From contig NZ_BMSK01000034.1 in assembly GCF_014649115.1 (NCBI RefSeq), positions 1 through 60,278 of the forward strand: a stretch of DNA of 60,278 bases, in the 5' to 3' direction. Positions 37,740 to 46,300 of the stretch are shown here, piece after piece (position 1 is the stretch's first letter; the number at the start of each line of letters is the position of its first letter). The DNA is from Streptomyces eurythermus. GTDB taxonomy: Bacteria; Actinomycetota; Actinomycetes; Streptomycetales; Streptomycetaceae. Under the pieces are notes generated by a model, which ran no database searches, was not told the DNA's origin, and worked only from the letters and a program-made list of their open reading frames with translations. A program made the position numbers and the translations under genes.

Positions 37740-38975
37740 CTACTTCCGTGTGTCCTTGACGATCCGGCCGCCCTTGACCACCAGCACCACGCGGTCGGGG
37801 TCGTCGAAGAGTTCCGGCTCGGCGAGCGGGTCGAAGTCCACCGCGATCAGGTCGGCGAGCTTGCCGGTCTCGATGGAGCCGATCCGGTCCGCGACGCGCA
37901 TGATGCGGGCGTTGACCGAGGTGGCGGACATGATGGCCTCGCGGGCCCCGAGGACGCGCGCCTTGAGGGCGATCTCCAGCCCGCGCCGGTTCTGGTTCGG
38001 CCCGATGAGGTCGGAGCCCGACCCGATGGGCACGCCCGCGGCGCGCGCGGCGAGCAGACCGTCGGTCATGCCCTGGAGGGTGTCGCCGACCCGGCAGCGG
38101 ATCTGCTCGGGCAGCCCGTGCTGGTCGAAGTTCTCCTCCAGCACCTTGGCGATGGCCAGGGTCGGCACCAGGCTCACCCCGCGCTCGGCCATCATCGCGG
38201 CCGTCGCCTCGTCGATCCCGGTGCCGTGCTCGACGCACTCCACACCCGCGCCGACGGCGTTGCGGACGCCGGCCACGTTGTGGGCGTGGACCGTGACATA
38301 GGTGTGCCGGGCGTGCGCCTCGGCGACCGCGGCGGCGATCTCCTCGACCGTGAACTGCGTGTCCTCCAACGAGTCCGAGAGGGAGACCACTCCTCCCGTG
38401 ACGGCCATCTTGAGGAACGACGCTCCCTGCCGGAAGCACTCCCTGGCGGCCTTGCGCACCTCGTCGCAGCCGTCGGAGATACGGCCCACGGCGGTGAGCC
38501 CGCGGACCCGGAAGTGGAAGGTGGCGTCCGGCGGCAGGAAGGGCGATCCCAGGTGCCCGTGGCCGCCGCCCTGGACCAGCGGGGACGCCGAGGCCCAGAT
38601 GCGCGGCCCCGGCACCAGGCCCCGGCCGACGGTGCGCAGGATGCCGTGGTCGATGCCGCCGCAGTCGCGCACCGCGGTGAAACCGGCGTCCAGGGTCTGG
38701 CGCAGGGTGCGGAAGATGTCGGCGGCCCGCTCGGCGACGGACAGCTCCATGTTGAGCACCGCCCGGGTCTCGCTGGAGTGCCCGATGTGCACGTGCGCGT
38801 CGATGAGACCGGGCAGCAGGGTCAGTCCGCCGAGGTCGAGCACATCGGCGTCACCGACCGGCCCGCGGTCGTCGACCGCGCCGATCCGGTCGTCCTCGAT
38901 CCGGACCGCGCCGCCCCGGACGGGGTCGTTGCCCAGACCGTCGAGGACGGCGGCTCCGGTCAGCAGCAGTGTCAT
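37740..38975 (-). CDS. Amidohydrolase (imidazolonepropionase/prolidase-like)
   Basis: 411 aa. The ATG at 38975 begins one base after the PKS stop (TGACATG) with GGGAGAA before it, so it is co-translated. The TIM-barrel metal ligands are visible: LIDAHVHIGHSS (HxH), a candidate carboxylated Lys in SFLKMAVTGG, VTVHAHNVAG, VEHGTGID, and the Asp in GSGSDLIGPNQN. The C-terminal beta domain ends in GKLADLIAVDFDP. It could hydrolyse a cyclic amide or peptide bond, for example a pro-drug cap, or act as an editing enzyme. The substrate is unknown. Confidence 0.87.
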   Translation of the reverse strand: MTLLLTGAAVLDGLGNDPVRGGAVRIEDDRIGAVDDRGPVGDADVLDLGGLTLLPGLIDAHVHIGHSSETRAVLNMELSVAERAADIFRTLRQTLDAGFTAVRDCGGIDHGILRTVGRGLVPGPRIWASASPLVQGGGHGHLGSPFLPPDATFHFRVRGLTAVGRISDGCDEVRKAARECFRQGASFLKMAVTGGVVSLSDSLEDTQFTVEEIAAAVAEAHARHTYVTVHAHNVAGVRNAVGAGVECVEHGTGIDEATAAMMAERGVSLVPTLAIAKVLEENFDQHGLPEQIRCRVGDTLQGMTDGLLAARAAGVPIGSGSDLIGPNQNRRGLEIALKARVLGAREAIMSATSVNARIMRVADRIGSIETGKLADLIAVDFDPLAEPELFDDPDRVVLVVKGGRIVKDTRK

Positions 38976-38976
38976 G

Positions 38977-41900
38977 TCAGTTCTCCCTTGCACGCGGGCG
39001 CGTGGTGGTGGCGGCCTCGGTGCCCGACGGGTCCCGGGGCGGGGGCAGCAGCCCCCGGCGTACGAAGAAGCCGAGCATCCGGGCGAAGTAGCGGCCGTCC
39101 AGGGCGGGCGCCCCGTCCAGCTCGGCCCCGGCGTGTTCCCGGACGTTGGCGCAGTCCATGACCGGCATCCGGCGGTCGGGCACCTCCCCGATCATGGCCA
39201 GCAGCGGTGCCAGCGCGTTGTCGTCGCCCTCGCTCTCGACGCGTTCGACGAGTGCCGTGCGCCAGGCGTCGAACGCGACACCGCGGACGGAAAAGCCGTG
39301 GTCCCGGATGTGTCCGAAGATGTCGTCCCAGGCCAGCGGCCGGGGGTCGATGGCGTGGTAGGTGCGGCCGAGGGCCTTCGGCCGCCCGGACAGGGCGACG
39401 ACGAGCCGCGCGAAGTGGTCGACGGTGCCCACGGACAGCGCGTAACGGCGCCGCGGGGCCAGGCCGAGCTGTACACAGCCCTGGATGACCTTGGTGATGT
39501 AGTCCTCGCTGTTGGCCGCGCCGCTGCGCGAGTCGGGCAGGACCCCGCCCGCCCGGTAGACGGAGACGGGGACGCCGCGCTCGCGGGCGAGATGGATGAT
39601 TCCCTCGGCGACCCACTTGCTCTGGCTGTAGGCGGTGTCGTGGCCGACGGGCGGCGGCAGCGGGTCGTCCTCGTGGACGCGTTCGGTGTCGCCGTGCATC
39701 GCGCCGGCGAGCACGGCGAGGGTGGAGATGTGGTGGACGGGCTTGAGCCGCTTGCGCGTGGCGAGCCGCAGGATCTCCTGGGTGCCGAGGACGTTGGCGG
39801 CCTTCAGGGCCCGGTAGGGGCGCACGAAGTTCACCCAGGCGCCGCAGTGGTGGATGGCGTCGATCCGGTCGGCCAGTTCGTCGAAGGCGGCCTCGTCCAG
39901 CCCGAGCCGGGGCCGGGCCAGGTCACCGGTGACGACCCGGAGACGAGGGCTGTCACCGCCCCGCAGTCCGTACGAGGCCAGGGCCGCGCGGATCCGCTCC
40001 AGGCCCTCCTCGGCGGACCGGGCCCGGACGAGGCAGACGACGTCGGCCGGGGTCTGCCGCAGCAGTTCGGCGCAGAGGAAGGCCCCGACGAACCCGGTGG
40101 CCCCGGTGAGCAGCACGGCCCGGGGCGGACGCCGGGGATCCGGCGCGGGCAGTCCGGCGGCGGTGATCTCCTCGTCGAGCCTGACCTCGGCGTCCAGATC
40201 GGGGCCCTCGGGGGCGGGCCGCCCGTCGCCCGCGAGGATCCGGTCCACGAGCGCCGCCAGGGAGGCGACCGTGGGGGCGCCCAGGACGTCGCGGGCGCTC
40301 AGCCCGGTGGCGCCCGCGCGGCGCAACTGACGGGTCGCCTGGGTCACCATCAGGGAGTGTGCCCCGAGGTCGAAGACGTCCTCGTCGACGTCGATCGTCT
40401 CCAGGCCCAGCAGGTCGCACCAGATGCGCGCCACCTGCCGTTCGCGCTCGGTGCGGGGTGCGCCGCCCTCCTCCGGCGGATCGTTTCGCCCCTGGGGCCC
40501 GACGGGCTCGGGTGCGGCGGTGGGTCCGGCCGCGGTGGTGGGTTCAGGTGCGGTGGTGGGTCCGGCCGCAGTGGTGGGTTCGGATGCGGCGGTGGGCCCG
40601 GCTGCCGCGGCGGGCTCCGGCGGCGCCTGCCGCGGGAGGGCGCCGCCGTGCTCCACCCAGTGCCGCGGCCCGGCGAACACGCGCCCCGGCAGCGGGACGC
40701 GGCGCGGGACGGCGGCACCGTGGAAGGCCCTCCAGTCCACGGGGACACCCGACTGCCACAGTCGGCCCATGGCGGCCACCAGGTGCGCCAGGTCGGGCAG
40801 CGGATCCCGGGGCAGCCCCATGGTGGGCACGGCCACGGGGGCGGGGGCCAGCTGCTGGACCGTGGCCAGCTGGGTCAGCGCGCGCCCCGGGCCGACCTCG
40901 ACCAGCACGCGGCCGGGCCGGTCGAGCACCGTACGCAGTCCGTCGGCGAAGCGGACCGGCTGCCGCAGGTGCCGCGCCCAGTGGCCGGGGTCCTTCACCT
41001 GCGCCTCGTCGGCCCAGTCGCCGGTCACCCCCGACACGTACGGGATGCCGGGGGACGACGGGCGCAGCGCCGACAGCCGCTCGGTGAAGTCGGGCAGGTA
41101 CGGCTCGACCATCCACGAGTGGCTCGCCACCGGCACGCCGACCTTGCGGCAGTCCACGTCCCGTGCCCGCAGCCGGGTCAGCAGCGCGGCGACGTCCTCG
41201 TCGGGTCCGGCCACGACGGTCAGCTCCGGCGCGTTCACGGCGGCGACCGACAGCCGGTCGCCCAGCATCGGCAGCAGCCGCTCCTCCGGCAGCGCGACGA
41301 CGAGCATCCGGCCCGGGGGCATCGCGGCGAACAGCTCACCGCGCGCCCAGGTGATCTCGAGGGCGTCGGGCAGGGTGAGGACGCCCGACAGGGCCGCGGC
41401 CACGTACTCGCCGAGGCTGTGCCCGATCATGGCGGCCGGGCGGATGCCCCAGGCCATGAGCTGCCGGGCCAGCGCGTACTCCACGGTGAACAGCGCGCAG
41501 ACCGCGCCCGCGCCCTGCCCGCGCCCCATGGTGGCCGCCCCGCTCACCAACTGCCTGCCCTCCAGCGGGGGGAAGGCCGAGGGGAACAGCAGACGCCTGA
41601 GGTCGAAGCCGAGCCGGTCCTCCAGCAGCCGCGCGCACCGGTCCACCTCCTCGCGGAAGACCGGTTCGGCGCGGTAGACGTCGAGCCCCATGTCGGGGTG
41701 CTGCATGCCGCCCCCGGGGAACATGAAGACGGCCTCGTGGGCGCCCTCCGGCGCCGGGCGGACGGTCAGCCGGCCCGGGTCGGTGCCGCGCAGGGCGTCC
41801 ACGGCGTCGCCGCGGTCGCGGCAGACCGCGAACCCGCGCACCGCGAAGGCCCTGCGGCCTTCCTGGAGCGTGAACGCCACGTCGTGCAGCGGAAGGCCGG

Positions 41901-43335
41901 CGCCGGGGCCGTCCAGGTGGTCGGCGAGGCCGGCCGCGCCGGACGTGACGGCCTGCCGGGTGTCGCCGGACACCGGCAGCAGTTGCCAGGGGCGTGCGGG
42001 GGCGGCGGGCCGCGGCACCCGGGGAGCCTGTTCGAGGACGACATGGGCGTTGGTGCCGCCGACGCCGAAGGCGCTGACTCCCGCTCGTCGCGGCCCGTCC
42101 GGACGCCAGTCGCGGGCCTGTGCCGGAACGTAGAACGGCGTGCGGTCCAGGCGCAGTTCCGGGTTGGGCGTACGGAATCCGAGGGCGGGCGGGATGATCC
42201 CGTGGTGCACGGCGAGGGCCGCGCGCATCAGGCCGGCGGCGCCCGCGGCCGCGTCCAGGTGCCCGATGTTCGCCTTGACCGAGCCGAGCGCGCAGCGTCC
42301 GCCCGTGTCGCCGAACGCCTGCGCCAGGGCGGTCACCTCGATGGGGTCGCCGACCCGGGTGGCGGTGCCGTGCGCCTCCACGTATCCCACGGTCGCCGGG
42401 TCGACGCCGGCCAGGGCGAGCGCGGTGGCGACGACCCTGGCCTGACCGTCCACGCCCGGCGCGGTGAAGCCCGCCTTGAGCGATCCGTCGTTGTTGACGG
42501 CGGAGCCCCGCAGGACCGCGTAGACGTGGTCGCCGGCGGCGAGCGCGTCGGACAGCCGGCGCAGGACCAGCACCACGACGCCGTTGCCGGGCACCGTGCC
42601 CCCGGCCTCGGCGTCGAAGGGCCGGCAGTGGCCGTCGGCGCTGAACAGGCCGCTCTCCGCGACCGGGTAGCCGGACTTCAGCGGTACGTTCACGGTGACC
42701 CCGCCGGCCAGGGCGATGTCGCACTCGTGGCCCAGCAGCGACTGGCAGGCCACATGGGTGGCGACCAGCGAGGTCGAGCAGGCGCTCTGCACCGTGTAGG
42801 CGGGACCGTCCAGGTCGAGCAGGTGGGCGACGCGGGTGGCGAGGAAGTCCTTGTCGTTGTAGATCCTGGCGGCCGCGGCTATCGGGGACCGCTGGAAGCG
42901 GGCGTTGGTGGCCAGGTTCGCGGTGAGGTACTTGTTCATGAACGAGCCGGCGAAGACACCGACCGACGCGTCCACGCGTGCCGGGTCGTAACCGCTGTTC
43001 TCGAACGCCGCCCACGCGGTCTCGCAGAAGAGCCGGTGCTGGGGGTCCATGGCCTCGGCCTCGGCGGGGCCCAGCCCGAAGAAGGCGGCGTCGAACCGGT
43101 CGGCGTCGGGCAGATGCCCGGACACCGGCACATGGTCGGGGTCGTCGGCCACCGCCGGGTCGACGCCCGCGGCCAGGAGTTCCTCCCGTCCGAACCGGGT
43201 GAGGGACTCCACCCCTTCGCGCATGTTGTGCCAGAAGGTGTCCGCGTCGCGGGCCCCGGGGACCCGGCAGCCCAGCCCGATGAGGGCCACCGCCTCGATG
43301 TCCTCGTCCATGCCGTCTCGTCCCCCGTCGCTCAT
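38977..43335 (-). CDS. PKS module with reductive release: KS-AT-ACP-TD
   Basis: 1452 aa; the ATG at 43335 overlaps the NRPS stop upstream. KS (about 15-440): VQSACSTSLVATHVACQSLL with the catalytic Cys, VEAHGTATRVGDP and SVKANIGHLDAAAG. AT (about 530-850): GHSLGEYVAAALSGV; at the specificity site it has VASH (near 735), closer to the YASH of methylmalonyl ATs than to the HAFH of malonyl ATs. A Pro/Ala/Thr-repeat linker (about 905-940) leads to a carrier domain (DVFDLGAHSLMVTQ, about 990). The thioester reductase domain has LLTGATGFVGAFLCAEL (about 1075) and the catalytic YSQSKWVAEG (about 1236). No KR, DH or ER is present, so a beta-keto chain is released as an aldehyde (or alcohol). Confidence 0.95.
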   Translation of the reverse strand: MSDGGRDGMDEDIEAVALIGLGCRVPGARDADTFWHNMREGVESLTRFGREELLAAGVDPAVADDPDHVPVSGHLPDADRFDAAFFGLGPAEAEAMDPQHRLFCETAWAAFENSGYDPARVDASVGVFAGSFMNKYLTANLATNARFQRSPIAAAARIYNDKDFLATRVAHLLDLDGPAYTVQSACSTSLVATHVACQSLLGHECDIALAGGVTVNVPLKSGYPVAESGLFSADGHCRPFDAEAGGTVPGNGVVVLVLRRLSDALAAGDHVYAVLRGSAVNNDGSLKAGFTAPGVDGQARVVATALALAGVDPATVGYVEAHGTATRVGDPIEVTALAQAFGDTGGRCALGSVKANIGHLDAAAGAAGLMRAALAVHHGIIPPALGFRTPNPELRLDRTPFYVPAQARDWRPDGPRRAGVSAFGVGGTNAHVVLEQAPRVPRPAAPARPWQLLPVSGDTRQAVTSGAAGLADHLDGPGAGLPLHDVAFTLQEGRRAFAVRGFAVCRDRGDAVDALRGTDPGRLTVRPAPEGAHEAVFMFPGGGMQHPDMGLDVYRAEPVFREEVDRCARLLEDRLGFDLRRLLFPSAFPPLEGRQLVSGAATMGRGQGAGAVCALFTVEYALARQLMAWGIRPAAMIGHSLGEYVAAALSGVLTLPDALEITWARGELFAAMPPGRMLVVALPEERLLPMLGDRLSVAAVNAPELTVVAGPDEDVAALLTRLRARDVDCRKVGVPVASHSWMVEPYLPDFTERLSALRPSSPGIPYVSGVTGDWADEAQVKDPGHWARHLRQPVRFADGLRTVLDRPGRVLVEVGPGRALTQLATVQQLAPAPVAVPTMGLPRDPLPDLAHLVAAMGRLWQSGVPVDWRAFHGAAVPRRVPLPGRVFAGPRHWVEHGGALPRQAPPEPAAAAGPTAASEPTTAAGPTTAPEPTTAAGPTAAPEPVGPQGRNDPPEEGGAPRTERERQVARIWCDLLGLETIDVDEDVFDLGAHSLMVTQATRQLRRAGATGLSARDVLGAPTVASLAALVDRILAGDGRPAPEGPDLDAEVRLDEEITAAGLPAPDPRRPPRAVLLTGATGFVGAFLCAELLRQTPADVVCLVRARSAEEGLERIRAALASYGLRGGDSPRLRVVTGDLARPRLGLDEAAFDELADRIDAIHHCGAWVNFVRPYRALKAANVLGTQEILRLATRKRLKPVHHISTLAVLAGAMHGDTERVHEDDPLPPPVGHDTAYSQSKWVAEGIIHLARERGVPVSVYRAGGVLPDSRSGAANSEDYITKVIQGCVQLGLAPRRRYALSVGTVDHFARLVVALSGRPKALGRTYHAIDPRPLAWDDIFGHIRDHGFSVRGVAFDAWRTALVERVESEGDDNALAPLLAMIGEVPDRRMPVMDCANVREHAGAELDGAPALDGRYFARMLGFFVRRGLLPPPRDPSGTEAATTTRPRAREN

Positions 43336-46300
43336 GTGTCCCTCCGCTCGCGTCGCAGCTTCCCGTGGCGGCCGCGCGCCTGTGCCTGCCGGGCGGCGCG
43401 CCGGCGCGCCGCGTCCCGCAGTCCGCCGCGTGCCGCGGCGTCCCCGTCGGCGGCGTCCGCGAACGCCGCGGCCAGCGCCCGGACGGTGGGGTGGCGGAAG
43501 ATGTCCACCAGCGTCAGGTGTTCGCCGAGCACCGGTTGCAGCCGCGTCCGGGCCTGCACGGCGAGCAGGGAGTTGCCGCCGCGCTCGAAGAAGTTGTCGG
43601 TCACGCCCAGCCGTTCGACCCGGAGCACGCCGGTGAGGACCTCGGCGGTGCGCCGCTCCAGTTCGTTGCCCGGGGGTTCGCCGGACGCGGTGCCGCGCGG
43701 CCGGGGCGCGGGCAGCGCCGCCTTGTCGACCTTGCCGTTCGGGGTCAGCGGCAGCGCGTCGAGCAGGACGATCTCGGCGGGGACCATGTGGGCGGGCAGG
43801 GCGCCGGCGGTGTGCGCCGTCAGCTCGGCGGGATCCGGGGCGCCTTCGGCGGTGGCGCCGACGACGCAGTACGCCACGATCCTGGCGTGGTTCCCTTCGC
43901 CGCGCACCGTGACGGCCGCCGCGCGCACGCCCGGGTGCTCGCGCAGGACGTTCTCGATCTCGCCCGGTTCGATCCGGTGGCCGTGCAGCTTGACCTGCTG
44001 GTCCAGCCGGCCGAGGAACTCCAGGTGCCCGTCGGCGCGCCGCCGTACCAGGTCACCCGTGCGGTACAGGCGCCCGCCGTCCCCGGCGAAGCGGTCCGGA
44101 AGGAAACGCTCGGCGGTCAGCGCGGGCCGGCCGAGGTAGCCGCGGACGATGCCCGGGCCGCCCAGGAGCAGTTCGCCCGGGCTGCCCAGCGGCGCGGGCC
44201 GCAGACGGGCGTCGACGACGTGGGCCCGGGCGGCGGACAGAGAGGTGCCGATGGTCACCGGACCGGTCTCGTCGATCACCGCGGAACTCGCCCACACCGT
44301 GGCCTCGGTGGGGCCGTACATGTTGTACGCCCGTCCCGGCAGCAGCCCGGCGAGGTCCCGGGCGAGCGGGCCGGGCAGGGCCTCACCGCCCACCAGCAGC
44401 CGGTCGAGCCCGGCGAGCGCGTCACGGGCCCCGGGGTCGGCGGCCAGGACGCCGGCGAGCGAGGGGGTGCACTGCAGATGGGTGACGCCGTGCCGGACGA
44501 GCTGACGGCCGATCGGCTCGTCGGCGAGGGCCCTGCGCCGGCGGTCCTCCGACAGCTCCCGCACCCTGGGCAGGAACTCCAGCGCCGCGAGCACCTTCTC
44601 CGGCGGCACGCCGAAGTCGATGAGGCAGGCGATCTCGTCGGCGCCGGCGCCCTTGAGGCGGTCGACGACGTCGGCGCAGTGTTCCGGGGTGCCAAAGAGT
44701 CCCGAGGTCTCGAAGAAGCGCTCGAAGGCGCGTTCCACCAGGGCATCGAGTTCCGCCTCGGGCAGCAGCCGCGGGTCCGACTCCTGGCCCAGGGCCCCGC
44801 CGAGTCCGGAGAGCAGGTCGAAGGACGACTTGATGTACGCGCACAGCGGCGCCCGCACCGTCTCGCGTACGGCGTCGGTGTCGGTGCCCACGAAGGTGTG
44901 CAGCATCAGGCTGACGTGTCCGTCACCGGGATGACCGGCCTCGCGCCAGGCCTCGCGGTAGAGGCGGATCTTCCCGGCCAGTTGCTCGGCGGTGTGGCCC
45001 AGCAGGTGGGTGAGCAGTCCCGCGCCCGCCTCACCGGCCAGGCGGAAGGTCTCGGGACTGCGCGCGCTGGTGATCCACACGGGCAGCTCGGGCTGGAGCG
45101 GCGGAGGGAAGATCCGCACCTCGCTGTCCTTGCCGGTGCCGTTGCGGCGGGTGACGGTGCCGCCCCGCCACAGGGACCGCAGCTCGGTCAGGGCCTTCAG
45201 CATCCGCTCCTTGCGGTCGTGGTAGCGGTCGGGGGCGAGCACGAAGTCGTCCGGCTGCCAGCCGGAGGCGACGGAGATGCCCGCCCGGCCGCCGGAGAGG
45301 TGGTCGACGACCGCCCACTCCTCGGCCACCCGGAGCGTGTCGTGCAGCGGCAGGACGACCGATCCCGCCCGGACGGCGACGCGCTCGGTGACGGCGGCCA
45401 CGGCGGCGGCGGTGACCGCCGGATTCGGGTAGAGCCCGCCGAAGGTGTGGAAGTGCCGCTCGGGCGTCCACACGGCGGTGAAGCCGTGGGCGTCGGCGAA
45501 CCGCGCGCCCTCCAGCAACAGCCGGTAGGCGTCCGAGGCCCCCGCGTGGTCGGGGCTTCCGCCGAAGTAGAAGAGGCTGAAGCCGACGGCCCGGGCCTGG
45601 TCCGCCGCGGTCACCGGGGCACCGCCGGTGCCTGCGGTGACGGCGGTCGGCTCGTCGCCGCGCACGACGATCCGGTGCCCCCGGGTCAGCGGCCACAGCA
45701 GTTCCAGCACGGAGATGTCGAAGGACATCGAGGTGACGGCGAGCCAGGTGGCACCGGGGCCGGCGTCCTCCAGCCGCCGGTCCATGGCGGACAGGAACCA
45801 GGACAGGTTGGTGTGCGTCACCATGACGCCCTTGGGCCGGCCGGTCGAGCCGGAGGTGTAGATGACGTAGGCGAGCCGGTCGCCGCCCGCCGGGGCGGGG
45901 ACCTCCCGGTCCGCCGCCGCGTCCCGCGGGGCCGGGTCGTCCGTCAGCAGCGGTGTCGCCGAGGTGCCGGGGAGCCGGTCCACCAGCCCGCGGCGGGTCA
46001 CCACGAGCGGGGTCCGGGAGTCCTCGACCATGAAGGCGAGGCGTCGCGCCGGGTAGGCCGGGTCGAGGGGGAGATAGGCGCCCCCCGCCTTGAGCACGGC
46101 CAGGAGCGCCACGACGAGCTGTGGGGAGCGGTCGAGGCAGACGCCCACCGGGGTGTCCGCCCGCACCCCGGCGGCGCGCAGGCGGCCGGCCAACTCGTCG
46201 GACCGGCGGTCGAGTTCGCGGTAGGTGAGCGGTGCGCCCCCGTCCCGCGCGGCTGCCAGCACGGCGACGGCGTCCGGGGTGCGGCGCGCCTGGCGGCGCA

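Noticed and set aside
40505..40620. Repetitive GGTGGGTCCGGC-type stretch
   Set aside because: It encodes the Pro/Ala/Thr linker between the AT and carrier domains of the PKS.
38302..44139. A 1945-codon open frame on the plus strand, and similar long frames at 43365-46880, 50141-53191 and 5548-9090
   Set aside because: They are antisense to PKS, NRPS and cellulase genes, rich in Arg, Gly, Val and Ser, and show no domain. They reflect the high GC content, which removes stop codons from opposite frames.
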